A stretch of DNA of 64,000 nucleotides from the NCBI GenBank assembly GCA_013298815.1, contig JAAFJF010000013.1:1-64000 (forward strand), given 5' to 3'. Shown here piece by piece: positions 46,688-56,081 of the stretch. The notes under the pieces are model-generated. The model made no database searches, was not told the origin of the DNA, and worked only from the letters and a program-made list of their open reading frames with translations. The stretch comes from Polaromonas sp. Lineage in GTDB: Bacteria; Pseudomonadota; Gammaproteobacteria; Burkholderiales; Burkholderiaceae_C. Positions within the stretch are counted from its first letter, which is position 1; each line of letters opens with the position of its first letter. Made by a program: the position numbers and the translations under genes.

Positions 46688-47735
46688 AGCCGCCTTGAAG
46701 TCGCTCGATTTACTGGCCACTTCTGTCGCGGTGGTTCAGCGTTCTGGTATTGTCCTCTTTGCCAATGCCGCGTTTGAAGATGCGCTGGGCACCTCGCGCC
46801 GCGTCGTTCAAGGCGCGCACATTTCACATTGCTTCACTGAGCCTGAACTCATGGATTCGGCGCTCTCAGGCGCCATTGCTAACCAATTCGCAACCCTGCG
46901 ATACGACGCCAAGCTCAAGCGTTTAGGGCAAGAGCCTATGCCTGTTCACGTTATTGTTACACCGTCTGAGGCTGCGGGCGATATATTGGTGGAGCTTTTG
47001 CCTATTGAGCAACAAACCAAACAAGACCGCGAAGAACGCTCGCAAGAGCAGGCGCAGGCCAACAAAGAGCTGATTCGCAACCTCGCGCACGAGATCAAAA
47101 ACCCTTTGGGCGGTATCCGCGGTGCAGCGCAGCTGCTTGAGATGGAAATTGCCGATAAAAGCTTGCATGAATACACCCAAGTCATCATCCACGAGGCGGA
47201 TCGCTTGCAGTCTTTGGTGGACAGGTTGCTGGCACCGCACCGCAAACCCCATGTCGTGGGTGATGTGAATATCCACGAAGTTTGCGAACGTGTTCGCTCC
47301 TTGGTGTTGGCCGAGTTCCCCGCCGGTTTGACCATCAAACGCCAGTACGACATATCGATCCCAGAGTTCAGAGGCGACCGCGAACAGCTGATCCAAGCCC
47401 TGCTCAACATCGTGCACAACGCCAGTTACGCATTAGAAAGCCAAATTCAAACGGCAAGTGCTGAAATCGTGTTGCAAACCCGCATCGCTAGGCAAGTTAC
47501 ATTTGGTAAGCAGCGCTATAAATTGGCACTGGAATTGCATGTCATAGACAACGGTCCTGGCATACCGGAAGCAATCAAAGAGCGCATTTTTTACCCGTTG
47601 GTATCGGGCAGAGATGGCGGTTCTGGCTTAGGGCTCACACTGGCGCAAACCTTTGTTGGGCAGCACAATGGCTTGATTGAATGCGACAGCGTGCCAGGGC
47701 GGACGGATTTTAAAATATTAATACCGTTGCTTTGA
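46608..47735 (+). CDS. glnL: nitrogen regulation sensor kinase NtrB
   Basis: A 375-residue frame for the NtrB two-component sensor. A PAS-like region (VAVVQRSGIVLFANAAFEDALG, given in two parts) is followed by the H-box NLAHEIKNPLGGIRGAA with H161 as phosphorylation site, and the ATPase motifs VIDNGPGIP and GGSGLGLTLAQTF. The start is uncertain: no ATG is in frame near the expected site, the longest frame opens at TTG 46608, and a TTG at 46695 is closer to family length. It precedes ntrC. Confidence 0.85.
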   Translation: MPATTAILPESSENWVETKVPQLVRIEAALKSLDLLATSVAVVQRSGIVLFANAAFEDALGTSRRVVQGAHISHCFTEPELMDSALSGAIANQFATLRYDAKLKRLGQEPMPVHVIVTPSEAAGDILVELLPIEQQTKQDREERSQEQAQANKELIRNLAHEIKNPLGGIRGAAQLLEMEIADKSLHEYTQVIIHEADRLQSLVDRLLAPHRKPHVVGDVNIHEVCERVRSLVLAEFPAGLTIKRQYDISIPEFRGDREQLIQALLNIVHNASYALESQIQTASAEIVLQTRIARQVTFGKQRYKLALELHVIDNGPGIPEAIKERIFYPLVSGRDGGSGLGLTLAQTFVGQHNGLIECDSVPGRTDFKILIPLL

Positions 47736-47787
47736 TAAAAATTCTGGCAGCTACCGCAAGGTAAAAGATAAAAGGTTTAAAAAGTAC

Positions 47788-49437
47788 ATGAAGCCCATTT
47801 GGATCGTAGACGATGACCAATCCATCCGCTTCGTTTTAGAAAAAGCGCTGCTTCGCGAAAGTCTGCCCACACGCAGTTTTACCAACCCACGCGATGTGCT
47901 CACCGCACTTGCAGAACTTGAAGACGGAAGCGACCAAGCTCCACAAATCTTGGTCAGCGACATCCGCATGCCAGGCGGCTCAGGTTTGGATTTGCTCGAA
48001 AAGGTCAAACAAAAATTCCCAGGCCTACCCGTGATCATCATGACGGCGTATTCCGACTTGGACAGCGCCGTGTCTGCCTTTCAAGGTGGCGCGTTTGAGT
48101 ATTTGCCCAAACCGTTTGACGTGCCCAAAGCGGTCGAATTGATTCGTCGCGCAGTGGACGAAAGCTTGCGCGAAGAAGTGGCCGAAGAGCGCATGGTCGC
48201 AGCGCCTGAAATGCTGGGCCAAGCGCCCGCTATGCAAGACGTTTTCCGCGCCATTGGCAAGCTGTCGCAAAGTAATGTCACGGTGATGATTACAGGGGAG
48301 AGCGGCACAGGTAAAGAATTGGTCGCGCGCGCTTTGCACAAACATTCGCCTCGTGGTGATGTGACAAAATCCACCACTAAAGCGGGTTCAAACTTGCTGC
48401 CAACCTTGACGCGCGAAGGCCCCTTTGTCGCCATCAACACCGCGGCCATCCCTAAAGATTTGCTGGAAAGTGAACTCTTCGGCCATGAACGCGGCGCTTT
48501 CACAGGTGCGCAAACCATGCGCCGTGGTCGCTTTGAACAAGCCGACGGCGGCACGCTGTTTTTAGACGAAATTGGCGACATGCCGTTTGACTTGCAAACA
48601 CGTTTGCTGCGCGTCTTGAGCGACGGTCATTTCTACCGCGTCGGCGGTCATACGGCGATCAAAACCAATGTTCGCGTCATTGCCGCGACACATCAAGACC
48701 TAGAGCAGCGCGTCAAAGAGGGCGGTTTCAGGGAAGATTTGTTCCACCGCCTGAACGTCATTCGCCTGCGTTTGCCAGCTTTGCACCAGCGCCGCGAAGA
48801 TATTCCGATGCTGTCCAAGCACTTTTTGATTCAAAGTGCCAAGCAGCTCGGTGTGGAGCCCAAGCGTTTTACCGAGGCCGCTTTAGCTCAATTAGCCGGT
48901 TTCACCTTTCCGGGCAACGTGCGCCAGCTGGAGAATATTTGCCACTGGTTAACCGTCATGGCGCCTAGCCAAGTGATTGAGCCCAAGGATTTGCCGCCAG
49001 AGGTACAAACTTTCGCCCCAATGCCAGCCCCAGCCCTAGCCGTGGTTGAGCCGTTTCGCAGCGATGCCATTGCTGCTGCAGTCCCGCTCGCAGCTCCGTT
49101 GGCGTCTACGGCTCCCGTTGCGGTTCCTGTCGCTTTGTCTGCAGTTGATATGCATAGCGCGCTCAATGGCAACTTAAGGCCTCACCATCAAAGTGCTATG
49201 TCTGCCGACAACTGGGAGCAGGGCATGTACAAAGTCGCGCAAGAACTCTTAGCAACTGAACGCACCGATGTGTGGGATGAGATGACTCGCCGTTTTGAGT
49301 CACACCTGATTCAAGCCGCACTCGCCAGCAGCAAAGGCCGCCGCATTGACGCTGCTCACAAGCTTGGCATTGGCCGCAACACCATTACCCGCAAGATCCA
49401 AGAGCTGGGGTTAGAAAAGGGCGTCGGCAAAGATTAG
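47788..49437 (+). CDS. glnG: nitrogen regulation response regulator NtrC
   Basis: A 549-residue sigma-54 activator. Receiver domain with phospho-Asp D58 (LVSDIRMPG), AAA+ domain with Walker A GESGTGKE (170-177) and GAFTGA (236-241), and a C-terminal Fis HTH (RIDAAHKLGIGRNTITRKI). An extra stretch of about 20 residues lies before PFVAINTAA (near 189-211), and a Pro/Ala linker precedes the DNA-binding part. It probably acts at the glnA promoter upstream. Confidence 0.94.
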   Translation: MKPIWIVDDDQSIRFVLEKALLRESLPTRSFTNPRDVLTALAELEDGSDQAPQILVSDIRMPGGSGLDLLEKVKQKFPGLPVIIMTAYSDLDSAVSAFQGGAFEYLPKPFDVPKAVELIRRAVDESLREEVAEERMVAAPEMLGQAPAMQDVFRAIGKLSQSNVTVMITGESGTGKELVARALHKHSPRGDVTKSTTKAGSNLLPTLTREGPFVAINTAAIPKDLLESELFGHERGAFTGAQTMRRGRFEQADGGTLFLDEIGDMPFDLQTRLLRVLSDGHFYRVGGHTAIKTNVRVIAATHQDLEQRVKEGGFREDLFHRLNVIRLRLPALHQRREDIPMLSKHFLIQSAKQLGVEPKRFTEAALAQLAGFTFPGNVRQLENICHWLTVMAPSQVIEPKDLPPEVQTFAPMPAPALAVVEPFRSDAIAAAVPLAAPLASTAPVAVPVALSAVDMHSALNGNLRPHHQSAMSADNWEQGMYKVAQELLATERTDVWDEMTRRFESHLIQAALASSKGRRIDAAHKLGIGRNTITRKIQELGLEKGVGKD

Positions 49438-49802
49438 TTGCTCCTGAAAATAAAATACACCGCACCCACCATGCAAAGCGCTGCCCAAAGGTAATCTAAC
49501 TTCAGCGGCTCTTTCATGTAAATCACCGCAAACGGTACAAACACCGCCAGTGTGATCACCTCTTGCATGATTTTGAGCTGCCCCACGCTGAAAGCAGCCT
49601 GTGTGTAGCCAATGCGGTTGCCCGGCACCTGCAGCAAATACTCAAACAGAGCGATGCCCCAGCTCACAAACGCAGCAGCATACCAAGGTGCGGTAGACAT
49701 GTTTTTCAAGTGTCCGTACCACGCGAACGTCATGAAAACGTTGGACGCAATCAACAAAAAGACTGTTTGCAGTGAAAAGGGTATAGAGTTTAAAAAATTC
49801 AC
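49434..49802 (-). CDS. DMT-superfamily (DUF486) membrane protein
   Basis: A 122-residue protein with four membrane helices, matching DUF486 (FMTFAWYGHLKN, LLQVPGNRIGYTQAAFS, LKIMQEVITL). It overlaps the ntrC stop by four bases from the opposite strand. The function is unknown; the fold is that of small multidrug-type transporters. Confidence 0.85.
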   Translation of the reverse strand: MNFLNSIPFSLQTVFLLIASNVFMTFAWYGHLKNMSTAPWYAAAFVSWGIALFEYLLQVPGNRIGYTQAAFSVGQLKIMQEVITLAVFVPFAVIYMKEPLKLDYLWAALCMVGAVYFIFRSN

Positions 49803-49814
49803 GTGACTGGGTCT

Positions 49815-50597
49815 TTACAGAGTCACAACCACAGGTGCGTGGTCGCTAGGGCGTTCGTTTTTGCGAGGCGCTTTGTCAATCACGCAAGCGGTGACTGAGG
49901 CTTTCAGTGCGTTGCTGACCAAAATGTGGTCAATCCGTAGACCCTTGTTTTTCCTGAAACCGAAGTCGCGGTAATCCCACCAGCTGTAGTTTTTGGCGGG
50001 TTGGTCAAACAGACGCACAGCGTCCGTTAAACCCAGTGAAATCAAAGCACGCAATTGGTAGCGTTCTTCCTCTGTGCAGTGAATCGTGCCTTCTAAGCCT
50101 ACGGGATCCCACACATCTAAATCGTCAAAAGTGATGTTGTAGTCACCCATGATTACCAGATTGGGGTGCGCAGCCAGTTCCAATTTAAGCCAATCGCGAA
50201 GGCCGCGCAGCCAGCTCATTTTGTAGTCGAATTTCTCGCTGCCAGGCTCTTGTCCGTTGGGAAAATATGCACCGATAACCCGAATATCGCCTAATTTTTC
50301 ATCGGTAACAGTGGCTGTAATCACCCGCGCTAAATCGTCGGTAAATCCTGGGATATTTTTCACCACATCTGCCACAGGCAGCGCCACTTTACTCAAAAGC
50401 GCCACACCGTTGTAGGTTTTTTGACCAAACCACTGCGCGTTGTAACCCGCTTCCAAAAACGCGGCTGCCGGAAACTTGTCATCCGTCATCTTTGTTTCCT
50501 GCAGCACCAGTACATCCACAGGGTTGGCAGCCAGCCAATCAATAACTTGCGGCAACCGCACGGTGAGGGAGTTAACGTTCCAAGTGGCTAGTTGCAT
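49815..50597 (-). CDS. xth: exodeoxyribonuclease III
   Basis: A 260-residue AP endonuclease/3'-exonuclease. Key parts: ATWNVNSLTVRLPQV at the N-terminus, LVLQETKM with the metal-binding Glu, GDYNITFDDLDVW, and KGLRIDHILVSN with SDHAPVVV at the end. It repairs abasic sites and blocked 3' ends. Confidence 0.95.
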   Translation of the reverse strand: MQLATWNVNSLTVRLPQVIDWLAANPVDVLVLQETKMTDDKFPAAAFLEAGYNAQWFGQKTYNGVALLSKVALPVADVVKNIPGFTDDLARVITATVTDEKLGDIRVIGAYFPNGQEPGSEKFDYKMSWLRGLRDWLKLELAAHPNLVIMGDYNITFDDLDVWDPVGLEGTIHCTEEERYQLRALISLGLTDAVRLFDQPAKNYSWWDYRDFGFRKNKGLRIDHILVSNALKASVTACVIDKAPRKNERPSDHAPVVVTL

Positions 50598-50680
50598 GAA
50601 AGTGAGTGCTTAAGATTAAAAATGGTAAAAATATGGTGAAAAAGTGGCGAAAAAGTGGATAAAAAAGCTAAAAATAGGTA

Positions 50681-50737
50681 TAAATATGATTGTAGCCAGC
50701 GTATTTACTGCCTCAGCAGCTATTGAATATATAGCTA
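50681..50737 (+). repeat. dispersed 50-bp repeat, copy between DUF4337 gene and xth
   Basis: Reads GATTGTAGCCAGCGTATTTA then CTGCCTCAGCAGCTATTGAA and TATATAGCT. The right end forms AGCTAT-TGAAT-ATAGCT. It lies 14 bases past the stop of the DUF4337 gene. Confidence 0.9.
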
Positions 50738-50750
50738 CTTGATATATCTT

Positions 50751-51359
50751 TTAAATATGCAACATAGCCATAACGCCAATGGCGATGCCAATACCCGCTA
50801 AGCCAAACATCGCATATTCAAACCACTTCTTCTTGGTCAACAAAGCAATCGCAGCCAAGGCGATGGAGACTTGCAACACTGTTGTCGCCTGCGCCCAGCG
50901 GTGGTGCTGGTGCATTTGCTCATCGCTTTGCTTTTCCCAGTTCACCACTTCAGCCTCTAGCTTTTCAGCGTTGAGTTTGATCTCGCCTTTTTCCTTCTCA
51001 TAGCGGTCAATTTTGGCTTTCAACTTCTCTTTTTTATCCTCTGGCGACAAGTCCATCGCAAACTCGGTCAGCGCTTGCTTGGTGCTTTTGGATTGAAAAA
51101 AGCTCCATTGGTTAGATGCTTCTGTTTTTTTGATGGCGGCATTGTTTTTGTACAAACCCGCATTCGCCTGCGTTGCCCCGCCTTGGTAAGAGAATATCGC
51201 GCCCACAGTGGCGATGATGGCTGTGACCACTGCGATTTGGCCGATGAATCCGCCTTTGTCGCCGCCATCGTGAGCACCGTGCTCGCCATGGCCGCCCTGG
51301 GCTGCGTGCTCTAGTTCGTGGTCGTGCGGGCCGTGTACGTGAAATCCGTGTCCTGACAT
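50751..51359 (-). CDS. DUF4337 membrane protein with His-rich N-terminus
   Basis: A 202-residue protein. The first 35 residues are rich in His, Gly and Asp (GHGFHVHGPHDHELEH), then a membrane helix (IGQIAVVTAIIATVGAIFSY), a long charged, probable coiled-coil region with Lys and Glu, and two C-terminal helices. The family is DUF4337. The His cluster could bind metal. Function is unknown. Confidence 0.8.
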   Translation of the reverse strand: MSGHGFHVHGPHDHELEHAAQGGHGEHGAHDGGDKGGFIGQIAVVTAIIATVGAIFSYQGGATQANAGLYKNNAAIKKTEASNQWSFFQSKSTKQALTEFAMDLSPEDKKEKLKAKIDRYEKEKGEIKLNAEKLEAEVVNWEKQSDEQMHQHHRWAQATTVLQVSIALAAIALLTKKKWFEYAMFGLAGIGIAIGVMAMLHI

Positions 51360-51419
51360 GTTGCTTGTCCCTGTTGTTGTTTTGAATGTCGAAGTGAGTG
51401 TCGAAATGAATGAAGACTG

Positions 51420-51929
51420 TTACTGTCGAATATAGGTCACGAAACTGAAGTTTAAGCCCGTTTTTGACGTGTGCGATTCACGAGCTGTCTCACGCCAATC
51501 TGTACCCAAAGCAGGTGCAAAAGCGTCACCCTCAAAGTCAGCATCAATCTCAGTGACAATGACGCGCTTGGCTAGGGGGAGGGCTTGTTCATAAATTTGT
51601 GCGCCGCCAATAATCCACACTTGTTCTGGGTTGTTGTCGAGAATGGCAGTCATGTGCTCACAAATCGATAGCGCTTCAAGCATATCATGCGCTGGCAAAG
51701 CGCCATCTTCGTGCCAATCGCTCTGGCGTGTGACTACCACATTGGTGCGCCCGGGCAGCGGTCTGAACTGCGGCGGCACTGAATCCCAAGTTTTACGCCC
51801 CATGATGACTGGGCAGCCCAGTGTGGTGCGTTTGAAATGCGCCAAGTCTTCTGGCAAGTGCCACGGCATTTTGCCATCTTTGCCAATCACGCCGTTGCGC
51901 GCCCGCGCATAGATGAGGTTAAGTTGCAT
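51420..51929 (-). CDS. folA: dihydrofolate reductase
   Basis: A 169-residue enzyme reducing dihydrofolate. Motifs: NLIYARARNGVIGKDGKMPWHLPEDL, broken as NGVIGKDGKMPWHLPEDL, then GRKTWDSVP, RTNVVVTRQ, and VWIIGGAQIYEQAL. It lies near thyA, though on this strand other small genes intervene. Confidence 0.95.
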   Translation of the reverse strand: MQLNLIYARARNGVIGKDGKMPWHLPEDLAHFKRTTLGCPVIMGRKTWDSVPPQFRPLPGRTNVVVTRQSDWHEDGALPAHDMLEALSICEHMTAILDNNPEQVWIIGGAQIYEQALPLAKRVIVTEIDADFEGDAFAPALGTDWRETARESHTSKTGLNFSFVTYIRQ

Positions 51930-51936
51930 AAAGCAT

Positions 51937-51972
51937 GAAAAAAGGCTTTAGTTTAATGAACTAAAGCCTTTG
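51937..51972 (-). terminator. terminator after the first small membrane paralogue
   Basis: Perfect 13-base arms AAAGGCTTTAGTT and AACTAAAGCCTTT around TAATG, with T-run on the minus strand. It follows the 87-residue gene at 52019 and stands before folA. Confidence 0.88.
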
Positions 51973-52018
51973 AGTTGTGTTTTTGCATGTCCAGCATGCA
52001 AAAAAGTTTGGGGTGGAC

Positions 52019-52282
52019 TTAAAACAAGCTCTTTTTCTTGGATATCAAAGACTCGCCAGCACTGAAAACAAGCAAAATAAACAAAGCCCCAACTACACCA
52101 CCTGCAAACATGCCTAAGTAGACAGAAGCTCCAAAAATGGCGGCTAGGTACTTTCCTAAAAACAAGGCACCTGTGATACCAGCTACGCCGTTACCTAAAC
52201 CACCTAAACTGTACCCACCGAAAAGAATGGACGCCACTTGGCCTGAAAGGATACCAAGAGCTAAGACTGCGATAAATTCCAT
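52019..52282 (-). CDS. small membrane protein, paralogue A
   Basis: An 87-residue protein with about three hydrophobic helices: ALGILSGQVASILF, GVAGITGALFLGKYL, and GMFAGGVVGALFILLV, then a charged end (ESLISKKKSLF). It resembles small transglycosylase-associated (GlsB/YeaQ) membrane proteins. It is a clear paralogue of the gene at 52450. Function is unknown. Confidence 0.75.
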   Translation of the reverse strand: MEFIAVLALGILSGQVASILFGGYSLGGLGNGVAGITGALFLGKYLAAIFGASVYLGMFAGGVVGALFILLVFSAGESLISKKKSLF

Positions 52283-52449
52283 ATTGCTACTCCGTTAGCG
52301 CTTCACTGTGAAGCTTCGGCGTGAGTATACGTTTTAATATTCGGTTAACCACGGGAAAACCCCAATCTATTACCTTGTGGAACAATTCATGTAAATTGGT
52401 TACAGTCTGAGCAGAAAAGTTGCAAAATCCGCTTCAGTTTGATCTGTCT

Positions 52450-52710
52450 TTAAAACAGGCGATTTTTTTTGTTTGACAAAGACTCAGCAGCATCCAAGAC
52501 AGCCAAAATCAACAAAGCGCCAGCAATACCCCCTGCAACCATGGCCATATGCTCGGACAAACCGAACAATAAAACGATGTATTTAGAAAGTAACAGTGTG
52601 CCGGTCAGCCCCGCAATACTGTTACCGATTGCACCCAAGCTATAGCTGCTAAAAACTGCTGCCGCTTGCCCAGCCAAAATGCCAATTGTGATCAATGCTA
52701 ATAGGTCCAT
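52450..52710 (-). CDS. small membrane protein, paralogue B
   Basis: An 86-residue protein sharing with its neighbour (52019) the spacing of Gly residues, the second helix SIAGLTGTLLLSKYI and the ending AAESLSNKKNRLF. The two are therefore a tandem duplication with considerable divergence. About three membrane helices, no enzyme motif. Confidence 0.75.
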   Translation of the reverse strand: MDLLALITIGILAGQAAAVFSSYSLGAIGNSIAGLTGTLLLSKYIVLLFGLSEHMAMVAGGIAGALLILAVLDAAESLSNKKNRLF

Positions 52711-52857
52711 AGTATTACTCCTTATCTAGCCTTTACCAAAAAGCTACGATAAAAGTATACAAATTTAGACGTACAAACGGTGGTGAATAGTACCCGTTTT
52801 TACGACATGGTACACCTGAAACACGCCGTTACAAATCGCAAAAAACCACTTTAAACC

Positions 52858-53676
52858 TCACACAGCAACTGGTGCTTTGATGGCAGGATGACTCTCGTAA
52901 CCAACGATTTCGAAGTCTTCATACTGGTAGTCAAAAATCGATTCAGGTCGGCGTTTGATGCGCAGAGCTGGGTAACCCATGGGTAGTCGGCTCAGCTGCA
53001 ATTTCACCTGCTCGGCATGGTTGCTGTAGATATGACAATCTCCACCAGTCCAAATAAAGTCGCCCACATCCAAGTCACACTGCTGCGCCACCATATGGGT
53101 CAGCAGGGCGTAACTGGCGATGTTGAAAGGCACGCCTAGGAAAATATCAGCACTGCGCTGGTACAACTGGCAACTCAGCTTTCCCTTTCCACCTTCGGTC
53201 GTAGGTGGTGCCACGTAAAACTGGAAGAAGGCATGACAGGGCATCAGTGCCATTTTGTCCAGTTCACCCACGTTCCAACTGCTCACGATGATGCGGCGCG
53301 AGTCGGGGTTGGATTTCAGCGTTTTAATGACCTCAGCAATCTGATCAATTTGTCGTCCATCAGCCGTTGGCCATGAGCGCCATTGCACGCCATACACGGG
53401 GCCTAAGTCGCCATCTGGCTTGGCCCACTCGTCCCAAATAGTCACGCCGCGTTCGGTCAACCACTTGTTGTTGGATGAGCCTGTTAAAAACCACAACAGC
53501 TCGGTAATGATGGCTTTGACGAAAACTTTTTTCGTTGTTACCAGCGGGAAGCCTTGGTTCAAGTCGTAACGCATTTGATAGCCAAAAACGCTCTTTGTAC
53601 CTGTACCGGTGCGATCCGCCTTGAAAACACCATGTGTATCGACATGATGCAGAAATGTTTCGTATTGGTTTGTCAT
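52858..53676 (-). CDS. thyA: thymidylate synthase
   Basis: A 272-residue enzyme that makes dTMP from dUMP with methylene-tetrahydrofolate. Motifs: [39 protein letters not shown] with the active-site Cys, and [17 protein letters not shown]. The start at 53676 ([12 protein letters not shown]) is family-like; a longer frame adds 19 residues. It uses the folate cycle with FolA. Confidence 0.95.
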   Translation of the reverse strand: MTNQYETFLHHVDTHGVFKADRTGTGTKSVFGYQMRYDLNQGFPLVTTKKVFVKAIITELLWFLTGSSNNKWLTERGVTIWDEWAKPDGDLGPVYGVQWRSWPTADGRQIDQIAEVIKTLKSNPDSRRIIVSSWNVGELDKMALMPCHAFFQFYVAPPTTEGGKGKLSCQLYQRSADIFLGVPFNIASYALLTHMVAQQCDLDVGDFIWTGGDCHIYSNHAEQVKLQLSRLPMGYPALRIKRRPESIFDYQYEDFEIVGYESHPAIKAPVAV

Positions 53677-53771
53677 GGCTAAATAATAACCTAGGGAAAG
53701 TGCTAGCTGGCTCTGATACATAAGTGCATACACTAGATTTTAAGAACTGATGCCATTTAACAGGGACTTCC

Positions 53772-54770
53772 ATGAACGAAAAACGCTTATTTATCCGGAA
53801 TACTGCAGCAGGTTTGCTTTTTACTGCGAGCTTTTTGGGGACTGCATTCGCGCAAAGCTTTCCCACAAAACCCGTCACTTTGATGGTGCCGTACCCCGCA
53901 GGCGGCTTATCTGACGTGATTGCCCGCACCGTGAATGCGCCTTTGGGCAAAGCTCTAGGACAGCCAGTTTTAGTCGATAACTTGGGCGGAGCCAGCGGCA
54001 GCATTGCTGCGCAAAAAGTATTGAATGCACCTTCTGACGGCTATTTACTTTTTCAAGGCTCGCCTAATGAGTTGATTTTTGCGCCTTTGGCTATTTCGTC
54101 CGTGAAATACAAGCCAGAAGACTTCCGCCAAATTCATCGCGTTGGCATGGCACCCATGGCGATCATGGCACGCGCTGATTTGCCAGCCAACAATGCTGAC
54201 GAACTGGTTGCTTATGCCATCAAGGCCGCGAAAGAGGGCAAATCCATGACGTACGCTAGTGTGGGTATTGGTTCGTTTTACCATTTGTTGGGCGAACAAA
54301 TGAGCAAAATGACCGGTGCTTCCATGCTGCATGTACCCTACAAAGGCTTAGCCGACGTGGTCAAAGACATGATGGGTGGACAAGTTGATATTTTTATGGC
54401 GCCTTATGGCGCGCCGCAAGTGGAGCTGGCTAAAAGCGGCAAAATTAAATTCATTGCAGCCTTGTCTCCAGGTCGTGGTCCTTTGCTGCAGCAACTGCCC
54501 AGCACGAGCGAAAGTAAGCTTTTAAAAACTTTCACGGCTGAAATTGGCACTGGCTATTTTGTCAAGCGCGACACGCCCGAAGCGGTCGTTCAGGCCTTGC
54601 ACAAAGCGATCCAGGCCACCATGGCTGATGCTGATTTCAAAGCCCGCATTGTCGCACTTGGGCAGGAAATGTCACCATTGCAGTCCTTAGACGCCGCCAA
54701 CAAAGCCTTTGTTGATGAAACTGCTCAATACCGCGCGATAGCTAAATCCATCAAGCTTGAGCCGCAATAG
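53772..54770 (+). CDS. Bug-family tripartite tricarboxylate transporter binding protein
   Basis: A 332-residue periplasmic protein: signal peptide cleaved near TAFA-QS, then FPTKPVTLMVPYPAGG, SDVIARTVNAPLGKALGQPVL, and NLGGASGSIAAQKV, typical of Bug proteins. They bind carboxylates or aromatic acids. AGGGA precedes the start by about 6 bases. The TctA/B membrane partners are not in the window. Confidence 0.9.
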   Translation: MNEKRLFIRNTAAGLLFTASFLGTAFAQSFPTKPVTLMVPYPAGGLSDVIARTVNAPLGKALGQPVLVDNLGGASGSIAAQKVLNAPSDGYLLFQGSPNELIFAPLAISSVKYKPEDFRQIHRVGMAPMAIMARADLPANNADELVAYAIKAAKEGKSMTYASVGIGSFYHLLGEQMSKMTGASMLHVPYKGLADVVKDMMGGQVDIFMAPYGAPQVELAKSGKIKFIAALSPGRGPLLQQLPSTSESKLLKTFTAEIGTGYFVKRDTPEAVVQALHKAIQATMADADFKARIVALGQEMSPLQSLDAANKAFVDETAQYRAIAKSIKLEPQ

Positions 54771-54784
54771 ACTAAATAAGCAGT

Positions 54785-54840
54785 ATATACACCTTAAGCC
54801 GGCGTATTTACTGCCTAAGCAGCTATAAAAAATATAGTGA
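54785..54840 (+). repeat. dispersed 50-bp repeat, copy between convergent genes
   Basis: Reads TAAGCCGGCGTATTTACTGC then CTAAGCAGCTATAAAAAATA. It sits 14 bases after the Bug gene stop and five bases from the MFS gene stop. Confidence 0.9.
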
Positions 54841-54844
54841 AAAT

Positions 54845-56005
54845 TTAGGTCAAACGATTCAGCCAAGTGGTCACACCCAATAAGCCCAAAAGCATGACAA
54901 CCACCATCGGCATGATTGCCCCTAACCCTGCCCACGTAGCTAACAAGCCAAACGCAGCTGGCACAACTGAAACACCGATATAGGCAAAAATCATTTGCCT
55001 GCTGATGACTTTTGAAGCGACATCTTCTGGAAAGCGACGTGCTGTTTCATGCATCAACGACGGAAAGATGGGCGCACAGCCCAGCCCCATCAGTACCAGT
55101 CCCGCCAATGACGTGTCACCTATCCAGCCATGCGCTGCAAAAAGCGCTGCACCTAAAGCCGCTACAACAATGCCCAGTTGTACCAGCTTGCGGTTGCCCA
55201 GCCAGTTGGCGACCAGACCCACAGCAAACCGCCCCGCGGTGATCGCACCAAAGTACACAGCAACCCACACCCCAGCTTGGGCAAGCGGCATGCCACGGTC
55301 GGTCGCCAAAATGCTGGCCGCCCACAGGCCTGTACCCATTTCTGCGGAGACGTACAGCAAAAAGCAGGTCGGCGCCAGCCAAGTTGCCAGAGGATTGTTG
55401 GGCTTGAACGAAGCTGCGGCGCTCTGTGCGCTTGCATCTTCAGCATGGGTAGCCTTTTCACGCGCCCACAAAGCCAGTGTCAAAAACAGCGCCACTGCCA
55501 AAGCCAGCTGCATCAGTCCAATCGTACGCGTGCCCAAAGTCCAGCCCGTGGGCGTAGTTACAGACCAGCTCATGATCAGCGGCCCCAGCGTCGCACCTAC
55601 GCCCCAAAAGCCGTGCAGCCAGTTCATGTGCCGCGATGAATAATGCGCCGCCACAAAGTGGTTCAAGCTCGTGTCCACCGCGCCCGCGCCTATGCCCATA
55701 GGTATGCTCAGCGCCACCAGCCAAGCAAACGACGGCGCATAAGCGTAGCCCACCAGCGCCAGCGCCGTCATCAAACAACTAGCGGCAACGACAGCACCCG
55801 TACCTACCCGCTTCACTATCGCACCCGCAAAATAGCTTGAAGTAGCCGCGCAAACCGTTCCCACTACCGTAAAAACCCCCACCGCCGCCAGTGGCTGCCC
55901 CATATCCACCCGCACAGCCGGCCAAGCCACACCCATCACGCCATCCGGCAAACCAAGGCTAATAAAAGACACGTAGATGATGCCTAGCAGGAATAGATGT
56001 GCCAA
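54845..56005 (-). CDS. MFS transporter
   Basis: A 386-residue major facilitator with about 12 helices. The start is a TTG at 56005 with aaagag 6 bases upstream; no ATG is in frame. Motifs include GVMGVAWPAVRVDMGQPLA and GAVDTSLNHFVAAHYSSRHMNWLHGFWG, given as two parts (IGAGAVDTSLNHFVAAHY). It resembles fucose/glucose-type MFS (FucP/YbjJ group). The substrate is unknown. Confidence 0.82.
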   Translation of the reverse strand: MAHLFLLGIIYVSFISLGLPDGVMGVAWPAVRVDMGQPLAAVGVFTVVGTVCAATSSYFAGAIVKRVGTGAVVAASCLMTALALVGYAYAPSFAWLVALSIPMGIGAGAVDTSLNHFVAAHYSSRHMNWLHGFWGVGATLGPLIMSWSVTTPTGWTLGTRTIGLMQLALAVALFLTLALWAREKATHAEDASAQSAAASFKPNNPLATWLAPTCFLLYVSAEMGTGLWAASILATDRGMPLAQAGVWVAVYFGAITAGRFAVGLVANWLGNRKLVQLGIVVAALGAALFAAHGWIGDTSLAGLVLMGLGCAPIFPSLMHETARRFPEDVASKVISRQMIFAYIGVSVVPAAFGLLATWAGLGAIMPMVVVMLLGLLGVTTWLNRLT

Positions 56006-56023
56006 TGGATGCTCTTTATAAGG

Positions 56024-56081
56024 TAAATATGACTATAGCCGGCGTGTTTGTTGCCTGAGCAGCTATTAAATATATAGTAAA
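56024..56081 (+). repeat. dispersed 50-bp repeat, copy between the MFS and oxidase genes
   Basis: Reads GACTATAGCCGGCGTGTTTG then TTGCCTGAGCAGCTATTAAA and TATATAGTA. It ends directly at the stop codon of the oxidase gene. Confidence 0.9.
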
